A stretch of DNA of 64,000 nt from Rhodamnia argentea (lineage: Eukaryota; Streptophyta; Magnoliopsida; Myrtales; Myrtaceae): contig NC_063153.1 of NCBI RefSeq assembly GCF_020921035.1, forward strand, positions 10,044,001-10,108,000. The letters run 5' to 3'. Under the pieces are notes generated by a model. The model was not told the DNA's origin. It saw only the letters and a program-made list of their open reading frames with translations, and searched no databases. Shown in pieces: positions 12,753 to 24,605 of the stretch (position 1 is its first letter; every line of letters starts with the position of its first letter). The translations under genes and the position numbers were made by a program.

Positions 12753-13253
12753 AATTCATTTTTTGGGTTCCTTATCTTTTAATTTAGCTTCGCCTTTTGC
12801 TCCTACGTGCTCTAAGGAAACAGGCTCTTGATTTTCATTTAGCAAATTCTTGGTTTTTTTTTTTTTTTGGGTTGGTCGGAAAAAATTCTTGGTTGAGAGT
12901 GAACAATTTTTTTTTTTTTTTGCAGGTACCCTTGGATATTTTTCATATCTCTTCGCTCTCGTATTTTAATTTTTGTTATTGAATTAGAACACCTGAAAAT
13001 TTTGAAAATGTCCAAATATTAAAGTATGAAAAATGTGTAATCTTTTTTTCAATTTTGAAGCTGAGGAAGATCCAAAAAAAAAAAAAAATCGATAATTTTT
13101 AAGTACTTGAGTTACCATAATCGGTGGTTAGTGGAGTTGGTCCTCGAGTTGGTGTGCAAGCCGAAGATTAGATTCAATTACCTAACTTATCTTCTCGGTC
13201 TCACAAAACTTTCACTAGTCTCTCATCGATTTTAGGCTATCCACTCACAATGC

Positions 13254-13645
13254 AGTGAAACACTAAGTACCACCGATGCCGACACGCAACACGGGACACG
13301 GCACTACTCAACACGTCAACATGTCATTTCTCAAAAATAGAGAATTTCAACACGATTAGTATTTTTTTTATTTTGCTGGCTTGGTAGATTAATTTAGGGG
13401 TGGCTAGGTATATGATTAAAGTATGTGTATTTTTGATAAATTTACATTTTGATCTCTAATTTATTGAGAATGCTTAAAATGGATCACATGCATCTCGGGA
13501 TGCTAGATTCTCATGTCGTTGGCGTGTCTAGAGAGCTGACTATATATCGGTCGCATGTCGGAAAGTGTCGGGATGTCGGACATAACATGACACGATACGA
13601 CATGGAGGCTGCCGAAGAGTGTCGGTGCCTCTTAGGAGAAACATG
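13254..13645. repeat. Dispersed repeat, copy 1 (second copy at 19872-20285)
   Basis: The segment starts with a GC-rich stretch of ACAC/ACGG words (GCCGACACGCAACACGGGAC), then CACGTCAACATGTCATTTCT, an AT-rich middle with TTTTTGATAAATTTACATTT, and ends in TGTCGG-rich DNA (GGAAAGTGTCGGGATGTCGG). The same order of blocks occurs again about 6.6 kb away with many substitutions. The ends carry inverted CCGACAC/GTGTCGG words, suggesting a non-autonomous DNA transposon family. No coding capacity is seen. Confidence 0.6.
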
Positions 13646-14593
13646 GATTACGAGATTGCACCAATAGACAATGATACACATGTTAAATCAACGGCTTTCA
13701 ATTGAGCAGTCTCCTGCAGGCCAATGTTGGACAACCTTTTGGACATAGAAAAAAATGTACTCGAGTTTACAAATTTTACCGCGGTGAATAAAAAAGGAGA
13801 ACCGTATGATTATAATGGAAAAACAGAAAACATCCACTTAAGGGTTTTCACCCCACCCAAAAAAAAGGCACTTGACTTTTACACGATGGACAATTTAGCT
13901 CCAATTATGATGAGTTTCATGTGATTCCAGGTCATCCTCGGTTCAATGAGAATCACGTGTTATTTATACTTATGTGTGACGACAGCATTTTGATTATTTA
14001 TAGAAGCCACGTTTACTAATATGGTGCTCGAATTACCATGTTAGCATCAATTTGCTATCGGTTTCTTTGATGAACAAGTTCGGTTTTGAAAGAGATTAGA
14101 AAAATTTCGTGAAGGTTTTCGCTTTCACAAATGTCGGATTTATGCTCGTTCAACCTTTTTACCGACGATAGTGTTGGGAACGCCAAATATAGGCGCACAC
14201 CGCCAAAAGGCAAAGTCATAGCATCGGATGGAGTTTTTGATGTAAAATGGATTTGGTGATTGGCCGTTGATTTTAGTATGAAGAAGTCATAAGTGTGTAT
14301 TGTTATGTTTTGAAATTGTCTGGGATTTATTTTGATTTGAAGTTATGCTTCTTGGACTGAAATGTTTTTCTCATGTATTTCGATTGAGGAAGTAAATGAA
14401 ATGTTATTTCGATTTAAAAAAAAACAAGAAAACTAATTGGAAGTCGGGCCAAAATTGTACCCGGATAACCGTTAGGGCCCATTTTAAAACCCGTATATCC
14501 AAAAGGCCTAAAGAAAATAAGAAAACTCGAACGCAAAACTGCACGATTTTCAAAGGCAATCTCTAATAGCAATCAGAACGAGCTCTCTCGAAT
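13646..14593. other. Intergenic DNA and promoter of the GET2-like gene
   Basis: AT-rich DNA without a recognisable gene. A 66-codon open frame at 13724-13924 has no family resemblance. The last 100 bases before 14594 are expected to hold the promoter and 5' leader of the GET2-like gene, but no clear TATA box was picked out. Confidence 0.4.
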
Positions 14594-16496
14594 ATGGCCA
14601 CCGCGGACAGAGAATCTCGCCGGAGGAGAATCGTCGGTCGCAGCTCCGACCGCCTGGCCCTCATCACCGGCCGCATCCAATCCCTCCCCTCCTCCGACTC
14701 ATCTCAGCCCTCCATCCCTGGGGATCCCGACCCATCCCCTCTCCACCCAGATCGATCCAATGGTACAGGTATCGAATTCCAAAGGCACCGCAACGCACGT
14801 ACCTCATTTCGTCAGCCTTTTTGAAACATTTGATTGAATTGAACGCGCGCGTCTTGTCTTTTTCATCCGGTTGGTTGTGTTCGTTTTCATTGGTAAATTG
14901 GGTGATTTCTCATCGTTGGTCCTGAGGGATTTTTTCCTTCCGTGCGAAATTGGTTTTGAGGGTTGCGGTGACATTGTTTTAGGTTTTGTTTTGGCAGAGA
15001 AGGATGGTATGTGTGTGAAGAACATGTGAGAGTCCGGTGAAACGAAGGGTTTGGATACGTGATTTACATTGGTGCAGAGTAATAGCTTGAAAAGACCTGA
15101 TTTCGAGGGTAGGATGAGCATTCGTGGGGCCAAGTTCTTGTCTTGATGCCAAAGGATTGGGTTTGGGCGTTGCTGTTGTTAGAACCAGAAGCTCCAATTC
15201 GAGGAATAGTACTGTTTATATCAGTATTCTTAGCAAAAGCGAATTGTGTTTGAAGATTTGAGGACACCATTTTCCATTTTGGTGAAAATTCGGTCCGGCT
15301 TGCTAATTGGGAAACGTCCTTGTAGAGTTATTGCGTGGCTTAGCCATGTCATAAAACATTTTCCTTATGCTCGTCCTCGATTATCTCTTTCGCTCCAATC
15401 ATTTCCCCTGTGGACGGGTTTCGGATCAGTATCGTGGAGGCATGCGGGTAATTCTAGGATTGGCTCCTACCATGGTTAAAGAAAGTAATTCAGCAGTGCT
15501 TTGAGATTTGAAATTGGTTTCATCCTTGAAAAGCTTTCTCTTTTATGACTAATCCTTTTTTGGCATATCGAGTTTTGGGGATGAGCGGGATAAGAGGATG
15601 AGGAAGAGGAAGAAAGTAATTCAGCAGTGCTTTGAGATTTGAAATTGGTTTCATCCTTGAAAAGCTTTCTCTTTTATGACTAATCCTTTTTTGGCATATC
15701 GAGTTTTGGGGATGAGCGGGATAAGAGCATGAGGAAGAGGAAGTATCCTGTTATCAGATTCAGCAAAACCTATCCCGTTTTTCTTACTCGTGTGTCTTAT
15801 TTGCATGCAGCTTTTTATCGTGCAGAATGTCAAGCCTTCGAGACTGTGTTGCCAAAGGATCATCAAAGTGGAGATGCCAGTGAGACCGATGGTTCCAGAG
15901 GTAGAGAAAATATGGAGTTTGCTTCACAGAAAAGTCAGACAAGCAACCAATGCTCAGAGGCTCCGCCGTCGGAGATCAGTGAGAAATCAGTAACTTATTC
16001 ATCCTCAGCCTCGCATCAAAATGCATCTCGTCCTACTACACATGTTGAGCAACCCTCAGTTCATCAGGCACTGCGTAGCACGTCCATTAGTCCTAATCAG
16101 ATTAGTTCTGCTATAGATTCTTCAGTTACTGCACGCTTACTTTGTGCTGTGGTAGTGGGGCTGCTAGTGGTTTTATCGGACATAGGTTTTCCCCTATTAG
16201 GCAACAAGATCATCCGGTCCGTCTTGATGTCAAGGCCTCTTTACCTCGTTCTGCTTACCAACGTGACACTTGTGCTTGCTCCACTTGTTTTGGACAAACA
16301 ATCAACTGTTGCGAGCACTGTCAAAGGGGAAAATAAGAATCCTTCAGCTGGCGAGAGTGATTGGGCTGATCAAGTTGGTAATAGCTTGGAGTTAGGTTTT
16401 CTGATGATGAAAGTAATGGATGCAGTAATCATGGATTGCAGCTTCTACTCTGTGGTTGTGGTAGGTGGTTTGTCGCTTACGAGGATTTTCACTTAA
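14594..16496 (+). CDS. GET2: GET2-like ER membrane receptor subunit for tail-anchored proteins
   Basis: Two exons: 14594 to about 14768 and 15811-16496 (286 residues with the CAG|GTATCG donor and first acceptor). The N-terminus MATADRESRRRRIVGRSSDR has the basic cluster and following helix typical of GET2/CAML-type receptors, which recruit the GET3 ATPase carrying a tail-anchored protein. A Ser/Thr-rich linker of about 100 residues follows. Three hydrophobic segments lie near the C-terminus, at about 166-185 (ARLLCAVVVGLLVVL), 201-219 (PLYLVLLTNVTLVLAPLVL) and 257-280. This layout matches Arabidopsis At4g32680 (AtGET2). The next genes downstream that also match that Arabidopsis region are GLB3 and TEBICHI, which supports the orthology. 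Donor choice is uncertain: AATG|GTACAG is also possible in the same phase. A second in-frame acceptor 15 bases downstream (exon start 15826) would remove five residues. Confidence 0.75.
15481..15742. repeat. 131-bp tandem duplication in the GET2-like intron
   Basis: Positions 15481-15611 and 15612-15742 are two head-to-tail copies of a 131-bp unit beginning GAAAGTAATTCAGCAGTGCT. I see one difference between them (AGAGGATG versus AGAGCATG near the 3' end), so the duplication is recent or homogenised. It lies entirely inside the intron and ends about 68 bases before the first splice acceptor, so it could move branch-point or polypyrimidine sequences. Confidence 0.95.
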
Positions 16497-17464
16497 ATCC
16501 GGACAATCACATTGGAATGCGAGAGCCGTTACTTTAGTTGGCTGACTTGGGAGCAAATAATTCTCCTCAGCAGCTAAACTTTCTTTCGTTTTGTACCTTT
16601 CTGCTTTGTAAGCCTTCGAGGCTGAACTTGGTTGATAATAATAGCCTATATTTTCGGCAGTTTTGCTCTTGTAGACCCATTTATTTATTCCATGTGCTTG
16701 TTTTGAGATGAATTTATGTCCTTGTCTGTCCTGTGGAATAGTGATTTTCGCCGGTAAACATTCCTTATTCCGATGTGTATTGGTCTTGTATTGCTGGCTT
16801 CGTGATTTAGAGTAGCCATTTTTGGGCATCTGACTGAATACAGCACCTGTACTTTTGGTAACATCATTCAGCTGCACCATACGATCCTTTTTAAGGAGAG
16901 AATCGATATCACTAGGTTAAAGAGAAGATCATGGATTGGTGGGAGTTCCAAATAGCTCGAGGAAGATGAAGAGTCAATCAACGAAGGCTATGAGAATACT
17001 ATCCTTACGTATCAATCTTGAATGGGCTTCTATTCAATAAAGCAGAGTGCGCATGGCGAATTTCAGAGATTGTGATAGAGCTATTTAGTAAAACTTGCTT
17101 CTCTATCTGCACATCCAGGTGTTCGCCAAGACCACATGGACAAATTCTTCTGTTTGAGGCCTCACATCCGTTATTTACTCATCCGGGCATCCACTTTCCA
17201 TACGTCAATCCACAGTTTTAACACATTCAATTGATGTTCGAAATTCAATCTTTTGTGACCGTCTCCATCAGGTGCTCGTGCTTCAGAGTTGCAGAAGCTG
17301 CTGTTCAAACCATGTGCTTCTTGTCGGACACCCCAACCAGAAAGGCGGGTCATTAGGAAGGCGACTGTATAAGCAGATCACGTCCTCGGCAGGTGACTCG
17401 CAACATTTTCAATGCAGCATGGGCCATGCATTGTCTTTCCATCCATCCGAGTTCAAAAGAGATT
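16497..17464. other. Space between convergent genes (3' UTRs)
   Basis: The interval lies between the stop codons of the GET2-like gene (+) and the PPR gene (-). It is expected to hold both 3' untranslated regions. A 162-codon open frame on the minus strand at 16392-16880 runs antisense into the GET2 coding end and resembles nothing known. Confidence 0.5.
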
Positions 17465-19075
17465 TTAGGAGCTCAAGCAACGCCAGCTTGAATTCTTTGT
17501 ATTATTAGGTTCGCACTCTGATTCCAGCAGCTCTATCATCCTACATGCATCTCTCGAAAACGGCTTAGTACTATCACCCGAGACAAATTCGAGTACCATA
17601 TTGTCCACTTCAATTGAGCTTCCTCCAGGTGGCTTTTTCAAGTTTCGGTCTCTCATGAGCTTTCTCATTCTCGAAACCCCTTCGCTTTTCCCCAAATCTG
17701 CATATAAGTTAGCCAGCAACACATAATTCCCTGCGAAATCCGGTTCCAGTTCTACCAGATGCTCCATTGCAGCAACGGCCATCTCAAGATTACCATGAGT
17801 CCTGCAACAACTTAACAAAGAACCCCATATTTTGGAATCTGGTTTTACTGGCATAGCCTGTACCAAGTCCATAGCCTGGTCGAGACCTCCCGAGCGCCCG
17901 AGAAGATCTATCAAGCAGCCATAATGCTCGATATCTGGTTCTAACTCATAGTCTCTCTTCATTGAACAGAAAAACTCTAGTCCCTCATCCACTAGACCAG
18001 CATGTGCGCATGCTGAGAGGATACCCAGAAATGTGACACCATTCGGATCAACCCTTGCTCTTCGCATAGCTTGAAACAGTTCAATTGCTTCCTTGGCTTT
18101 TCCATGATTGGCTAAGCTGCAAATCATTGTGCTCCAAGAAATAACATCCTTCGCGTTCATCTCATTGAACAACAGGCTCGCTTGCTCGATGCAACCGCAT
18201 TTTGCATACATCTCCATCAGAGCATTACAAACACAAGTCTTGCGGAGAAGCCAGTGCTTTTCTGCATACATGTGAATCCACTTCCCAACTTCGAGAGCTC
18301 CTAGGTTTGCACAAGCTGGCAAGACGGATACGATACTTACCACATCAGGTTCAACACCAACTGTTTGCATTTGCCTGAAAATTTCCAGGGCATTGACGTA
18401 ACTGCCAACTTGTGAGTACCCGGAAATCACTGTCGTCCAAGAGACGATAGTCTTACATGGCATCTCATCAAACAATTCCCTTGCCCTTGTCATCTGTCCC
18501 AACCTCACATGCCCAGAAATGAGACTGTTCCATGAGACAGCATCCCTTTGGGGAATATCGTCGAACAACTTATACGCATCTTCCAAATTCCCAAACTTCG
18601 TGTACATGTCTATCAATGAATTCTCCGTCACCAAGTGCCGCGCAGGCCCAATTTTACACACATGGGCGTGCACTTGCTTACCCAAGTTTTCACTCATCGA
18701 CCCTCCACACGACTTGATCAAAAACGGGAACGTGAACTTATCAGGCAAAATCTTTTCGTCCTCCAGCATTCTCTTGTACACCGTGACCACGAGACTGTAC
18801 ATGAAGTTGTGTGCGTAAGCTCTGATAATTGCATTGTACAAGAACACATTCGGGTCCACCACGTTCCTAAAGAGTAAACTTGCATAACCGAGATCTCTGC
18901 ATCGATCGCACACGTCGATCATCTTCGTCGCCAAGAAATTGCTCTGCGACAGCGAGTGTTGGACGATGCGGGCGTGGACCCTCTTCAGCTCCGCAACTCT
19001 TCCGCAGCTTCGCAACGCGGGCACGAACAGATCCTCCAGGTTTCTAAGGACGGGATGGCTGATTTTGGGTGGCAT
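17465..19075 (-). CDS. MEF21: PLS-class pentatricopeptide repeat protein, MEF21-like RNA editing factor
   Basis: A single intronless frame of 536 residues, as is usual for plant PPR genes. Successive P, L and S type repeats are visible from about residue 45 to 430, for example NVFLYNAIIRAYAHN, NSLIDMYTKFGNLEDAYKLF, DAVSWNSLISGHVRLGQMTR and DVISWSTMICSLANHGKAKE. The E and E+ motifs follow (PDSKIWGSLLSCCRTHGN, LEPDFAGNYVLLANLYADLG, KKPPGGSSIEVDN) and the protein ends without a DYW deaminase domain. Similarity to Arabidopsis At2g20540 (mitochondrial editing factor 21) is strong along the whole length, including the N-terminal QHSLSQSNFLATKM block. By analogy it binds a specific mitochondrial transcript and directs a C-to-U edit, recruiting a deaminase in trans. 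The target site here is unknown. The matching Arabidopsis gene lies on another chromosome, so this gene is not part of the conserved block. Confidence 0.92.
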   Translation of the reverse strand: MPPKISHPVLRNLEDLFVPALRSCGRVAELKRVHARIVQHSLSQSNFLATKMIDVCDRCRDLGYASLLFRNVVDPNVFLYNAIIRAYAHNFMYSLVVTVYKRMLEDEKILPDKFTFPFLIKSCGGSMSENLGKQVHAHVCKIGPARHLVTENSLIDMYTKFGNLEDAYKLFDDIPQRDAVSWNSLISGHVRLGQMTRARELFDEMPCKTIVSWTTVISGYSQVGSYVNALEIFRQMQTVGVEPDVVSIVSVLPACANLGALEVGKWIHMYAEKHWLLRKTCVCNALMEMYAKCGCIEQASLLFNEMNAKDVISWSTMICSLANHGKAKEAIELFQAMRRARVDPNGVTFLGILSACAHAGLVDEGLEFFCSMKRDYELEPDIEHYGCLIDLLGRSGGLDQAMDLVQAMPVKPDSKIWGSLLSCCRTHGNLEMAVAAMEHLVELEPDFAGNYVLLANLYADLGKSEGVSRMRKLMRDRNLKKPPGGSSIEVDNMVLEFVSGDSTKPFSRDACRMIELLESECEPNNTKNSSWRCLSS

Positions 19076-20518
19076 TTAACGACGATGCCGTTGAGTTGAG
19101 GACATGTAAAGATTCTGGGCATTTGGACAGAACCTTCCTCAAAAGTGTCGAAGAAGCTTCCATGATCTCTGTTGGCTTTCAATTTGTCGGATAGAAGCTT
19201 CCATTGTAATGCGTCTTAGCTTATCCATTCAATGCGCAAACATTCTGCATGAGAAAAGCGATAAAATGAACTGGAGTAAGGCCCGTTATCAGTCCTTTGG
19301 ATGGCCAAAAAGAAATCCGAGGCCAGTTCGCGACCTATCGATTTGCAGTTGACGAGCGGTAGACCCGTTAAATGGGTAGATCGAGTCGAGCTTAAGTTGA
19401 ATCACAAATAATCCGACCCAAATAGATATATTTAAAGCCGTTTATGACCTATTCACATGCCCGACTCGACCTATATTCTTAAAATGCTTTCATATTTGAC
19501 TCAATTTATGAAAAATCATAATCAAACTGAAGTGAGAATGCAGAGTGAACAAACGCAAAATCGAGTAAGAGTAAGAGAAAATGAAGAGAATCATAGAGGG
19601 GTGATTTGGGTTCAAATAACCTGTAAACTCAATTATGACCCATTCGATACTTATGTTACGTGTAAATCCATACAAGACCCCTTTGTTGAAGATAACTACT
19701 TAGCTCATAATGTGTTTATGACCTATTTTGATAGGTCTAGTGAGTGGCAACTCTCATAACTATGTCCCTATCAAGGTGCTAAGAATCCATAACCGGCTTA
19801 CACAAGTCAAGAACATGCACCACATTTGCAAGCTAAATTCAATCGCCAACACTATAGTGGATCTAAAATATCGACCTGCACCGCACCCTAAGTAGCACCA
19901 ATATCGACGGAAGACACTACATGACACGCCAACACGTCATTTCTAAAAAAAATAGATGATTTCGGCATGTTGGGACACGTTGTATGATAAATATATTTTA
20001 TTATATACAAATATCAATGAGTTTTTTTTTTATTCTTCTTCTATTAGGGATTCATGATTAGTTATATATATAACTTAAGTATATATATTTTTGATAAATC
20101 TATATTTTGATTTCTAATTTATTAAAAATACTTAAAATTGATCTTATGCGTATCGAAATGAGATGTTGGGATGTTGGACTCACGAATTGCTGACGTGTCT
20201 GGAATACTGATCATGTGTGGATTGCATATCGAAAGGTGTCGGAGTGTTGAACACCACATAAAAAGCAGGTGTCAGTGCATCCTCACCATTGCGTGCCCAG
20301 TCGCGGTAGCAACATAATGACCTCACCGTGTCTCCAAGCAAGTGAGAACGTGGACAATATATGAATGGGACCACCGCCCCCATTCATCCCCCCAAAGAAT
20401 CAAAGCATCTGCCCACCGGTTCCATCCGTGGGCTTCTCTCTCTCTTTAAAGAGCCTCAAGCCCACGCGACCACCACGATCTCCGGTAGAGCGAGAGCGAG
20501 AGCGAGATAGTGAAGGAG
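19076..20518. other. Intergenic DNA between the PPR gene and GLB3
   Basis: No gene is recognised. The region 19370-19760 is AT-rich with short open frames. Copy 2 of the dispersed repeat occupies 19872-20285. A CT-rich stretch with CTCTCTCTCTTTAAAGAG around 20430-20451 lies just upstream of GLB3 and may be part of its core promoter or leader. Confidence 0.5.
19872..20285. repeat. Dispersed repeat, copy 2
   Basis: The same block order as the repeat at 13254-13645: CACGCCAACACGTCATTTCT, an AT-rich middle with TTTTTGATAAATCTATATTT, then GTGTCGGAGTGTTGAACACC and GTGTCAGTGCATCC. The copies differ by many substitutions and small indels, so they are old. Orientation is the same as copy 1. Confidence 0.6.
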
Positions 20519-22277
20519 ATGCAGAGTCTGCAAGAGAAGGCCTCGCAATGGAGTGGCGTTGACCCGGACGACGCCTTCGCCATCGACGGCACCAACCTCT
20601 TCCAGAAGCTCGGCCTCCCCACCTTTGTCAATCTCTCCACCAATTTCTACACCAGGTCACTTCTCTTGCACATATCGAGGGAAAAGTCGGTTCTTTTAAT
20701 CTTGTCGTGTGGAGAACGTGTCTTTTGATTCTCGCCCATTTGTTCGATCGTGCTTGTGCGTTGATGCTGCTCGATGATGGGGTTCGTGGATGTTGCTCTG
20801 ATTGTGGCGGATGATCAGTCTGATGGAAATTGAATGAGTTTTGATGCGCCCGCAAGGTCTTTTTTTTTTTTTTTTTCAGAAAATAGAGTTTGGACGCTGG
20901 CTTTGTAGTTGTATCTCGATGAACTGCGCTTGTTATAGGTCAATTCTCAGATGCGCAAAACAGAACGATGGCGAGATCCTGGCGTTTGATGATTGAGAGT
21001 ATGATTAACTAGTTCGAAGAGTGAAATGTTTGTTTTGATAAGGCATTTTAAGATGCACTTCGGGCCATTGGGTGGATTGGTTTCTTCGTACTTTGATTAC
21101 ATACGGCGTTGTTGCTCAATTTTTCTGAGTTAAATTGTATAATTGTTTGAGTCCTGATGAGGAGGGCGGGCCTGAAAGGAAAAATTATCTTTTAAGTTGG
21201 AGTATGGAAGCTTGTCGATCTGACATCTGTTGCTGTGTGGTGTGGTGGATTAGGGTGTACGATGATGAAGAAGAATGGTTTCGGTCGATCTTTGCGAATT
21301 CAAAGAAGGAAGAAGCCATTCAAAACCAATATGAATTCTTTGTGCAAAGAATGGGCGGTCCACCATTGTATTCTCAGAGGAAAGGTATTTCCCCTACTTT
21401 CCTATGTCATGGACCGATCCGCATTTTTTTCCTTTTGAGGCGACAAAGATGCCACGATGTCCATCGTAATGGTGTATAATTTAATGTGAACGAGTTGCTA
21501 CAACCATCAGATGAGATTTAAGTGTCTACCCAATTAGAAGTCGTGGCGGCTTCCACCTTTGAAAGTCGAGGCTTCAAGAATCAAGTGGAGATGTTACTAA
21601 AGTCATGCTTAACCTCTCCTCCTATGATCTATGCCTTCCTTTTTTAAGTGAAAAGTAGGCCATTGAGCAATGGTTATTCATTTGTACTAGCAAGCCTTTT
21701 GTAGCATTTTCCGGCTTTAAAGAGATTAATGAAGTCGTGTCTGATTCACATTGAACATCTTCGACATGGTTGGAACAATTCTGTTTCCAATGCTCATTTT
21801 GGTTTGTTCTATCTAGAGAACACCTTCTTTTAATCTGATTTTGTCCCCATTTTGGGGATATTGATTACTGATTACCATTACTTTGACGACACTAATTACT
21901 AGGAGTATGGCTAAACATGTTTATTTCAAACCTTGCTGATTTGACAGGTCATCCTGCATTAATTGCGCGCCATCGACCATTTCCTGTCACCCGTCAAGCA
22001 GCGGAAAGGTGGTTGCATCACATGCAACAAGCACTAGACAGCATTCCAGAAATTGACGATGACTCAAAGACTAAGATGATGAACTTTTTCAGGTGAAAAT
22101 TTATCAAACACTGTATTCTTCTTGATATTATCTTTTTGTTTGTGACGAGACTAAATGTATCTGTGTAATGATGCTGGTAGGCACACGGCATTCTTTCTTG
22201 TGGCTGGCGACGAGTTGAAGAATCAAAACCAACGAGTCCCATGTAAGCACTCTGCCAGCAAACCAGCTGCTGCTTAA
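20519..22277 (+). CDS. GLB3: Truncated (2-on-2) haemoglobin GLB3
   Basis: Four exons: 20519-20655, 21254-21384, 21948-22092 and 22181-22277, total 510 nt and 169 residues; phases close exactly and introns are GT-AG. The start is the ATG of [20 protein letters not shown], matching the family. The globin core includes [55 protein letters not shown] (candidate heme-pocket histidines) and [13 protein letters not shown], with a C-terminal tail [14 protein letters not shown]. Length and sequence fit Arabidopsis At4g32690 (GLB3/AHB3, 175 aa). Truncated haemoglobins bind heme and oxygen or NO; in plants a role in NO or oxygen handling under low oxygen is proposed, but the physiological reaction is not settled. 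The next conserved gene downstream is TEBICHI, as in Arabidopsis. Confidence 0.96.
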
Positions 22278-22679
22278 AGCTTGGATCATAGAGTACACTC
22301 TCCAATTTAGTTAGAAAATTGAAATAATAATCCTTCCAATGTAGCAGAATCGAATAGGACCGTAAGCTTAAACTGTTGAAAAGTATTCTTAAAGATTATC
22401 CATTAGCGAGTCTAAAAATTTGAATGAGCTTTTGGTCTTTTTTCAATAGACAGAAAAAGGTCTTGCAGAATGAGTTGTGTTTGTCGGTTCGATCTCTTGT
22501 TTAAACAGAGGTCACTTATTTAGATGCAGAACATTTCATTGCCGCAGCATTTGTGTCGTAGCTTTCTGTGGGTGGAATGGTTTGAGAGATGAAAAAAATG
22601 GAGGATGATGTTGCATGACAGAGGTCACGAGGAAGATCTGTGTTGCAGCTACTTAGCTGCTGTGAACACGGGTGAAAGC

Positions 22680-23045
22680 AAACCAAGCTACTCGCTAGTA
22701 GCTCCGGTTCGGCTTGATGATTTCTCGAGATTGGCTCATTTGGTTTCGAGTCTCGAGGTATTCGAGTATATTGTCAAGTCGAGCTCAGGCACATCAATAC
22801 TCAGCTCGGTGGAGCTTAATTGAGTCCGAGCTTTTAAAATGCTAGAATGAGCTCAAGCTCATTTATGATTCAATCATTATCGAGAACGAGTGTGAGTCGA
22901 GCTTGAGTATCTCAATTTTACAGTTGAATTGAGAGCTCAAGCAGGATTTGATACTCAACCGAGCTCGAGTTGAGTTTCGAGCATCGAGTTTGCAAGTCGA
23001 GCCGAGCTTTAGCATGACAGCATACCGACTCGACTTGACTCCGAT
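22680..23045. repeat. GAGCTCGAG-rich degenerate repeat
   Basis: The stretch is built from many imperfect copies of GAGCTCGAG, TCGAGTC and TCGAGCTTGAG on both strands (for example GTCGAGCTCAGGCA, GAGTCGAGCTTGAG, ACCGAGCTCGAGTTGAG). There is no open frame of note. It appears to be a low-complexity or transposon-derived repeat downstream of GLB3. Confidence 0.6.
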
Positions 23046-23239
23046 TATACTTGGCTCCGATTATAGCTCTCTAGCTGTGAATGCTATATTTGGCTTTGTT
23101 AATGAAGGTACTCTAGTCACCTGATCAGATTGTCGCGGAACTAGTCGATCATTTTGCTGGGCTAATTTGCTTTGGTCAAAGCCTATTTGAATTGTTGACC
23201 AAGCCCATTAAAAGCAGTCACGTTCCTCAGTTTGTCCAC

Positions 23240-24470
23240 AAGCTCGCGAGTCCCAAAGCCAAAGACATTTATAACCCTGTGACGGTTCAAGATAACAATC
23301 AAAGCCAATAGCATAATTGGTTCCATTTGTTTCATGAAAAATATTTTTCTGAAAAATATTTTTTTTTTCAATTTCTAGTGTTTGGAGTCAGAAAATATGT
23401 GGTCAAAGAAAATGTTTTCCAAGTCAATGAAAAATGTCAAAAATATTTTCCTTCTGTGAGTCAATGAAAAATATCCTTCTAAGTATGGGGAAGGAAATCA
23501 TTTTCCATTCTTGGCCTCTCTCTCTCTCACTCTCCTTCATTGCATTCACAAGCTCTCCCTCGACAAACTCGGACCATCCGCTCCGCCGCCCTAGTTGATC
23601 CTTCCTCTCCCTGCTCGACGCCTCCCTCTTCGATGCCTATTTCTTCTTCTAGCCCCTGATCCTCGCCCTCGATTTTGCCTTCAGCAAGATCGTGGAACCA
23701 CTCCCAAGTGTGCCTTCAAGCTCTTCTCACTCAACCTCGTCCACGTGGAGATCAATCACGGCAAGCATTGACGGAGGTTTGGGCTCGATTTTGAGGCTGT
23801 TGCAAGGCGTGAGGTAGGTGGGATTGGGAAGGAGGCCATTGAGCTCGGTGTGCTTAGGGTTGCCAAATCCGATGAAGTCAGCAAGGCGAGGCTTGACTTG
23901 CCAGAGGTTGCTAGATCCGACGAAGTCGGTGAGGCAAGGTCGAGCTCACTAGATTTGGCTAGTCGAGCCTCACCGGCCATGGGCAAGCTCGCCAGATCTG
24001 GCGAGGCCAAGCCCCAATTGAGGCTAGTCGTCCTCGGCCTCGAGCGAGGCTCGAGCTTGCATGCGGCTAGTTGGTGGCCGAGTTGGTTGCTAAGTCCGGT
24101 GGGGGATTTGGCGAGGGCCGAGTCGGAGGCGGAGAGGACGAGGTGGATTGGGAGGAACTATTGGAATAGAAAAAAAATAAAAAAAAAAAAAGAGAGAAAA
24201 AGATAAATTATTAAAATGTTAAAAAATTGATTTTAAAAAAAATGAATAGAAAAAAAAAAAAACAAAAAATTATTGAAAGTAGTACATGGAGGAAAATCAA
24301 ATTCAATTTTTCATACAAAATAACGAAAAATATTTTTTGAGTCTTTTTTATATTTCATCCAAATAACATAAAATAGTCATTTTTCTGGAAATTGACTTCC
24401 CCGAAAACGTTTTTCAAAGGTGACTCATTTTCTGTAAAATAAAAGGAGCCTTTCCGGAAATATTCTCCAA
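23240..24470. mobile_element. Probable non-autonomous DNA transposon with a GC-rich internal segment
   Basis: Both flanks are AT-rich with many AAAATATTTTTC/GAAAAATATT words (left about 23330-23520, right about 24240-24480), partly as inverted repeats. The middle, about 23560-24160, is sharply more GC-rich and contains repeats of GGCTAGTCG, GCGAGGCT and CTCGAGCGAGG. Short frames on both strands in the middle give Ala/Ser/Leu-rich products of no known family. This suggests a gene-fragment-capturing element such as a Mutator-like transposon. Exact ends and target duplication were not resolved. Confidence 0.45.
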
Positions 24471-24605
24471 AAGCGACTTATTTTTTGTGAAACAGACAAA
24501 GCCTAAATTTGTTGAACTATTTAGAACTTGATAATGTCCCACCCTTAATTGTTCTTTTTTGTTTGCTCGAAAAAATACTTTTATTCCATCAAAGCTAAGC
24601 AAATA

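Noticed and set aside
16392-16880. 162-codon open frame on the minus strand
   Set aside because: It overlaps the end of the GET2-like coding exon antisense and its expected 3' UTR, and its product resembles nothing.
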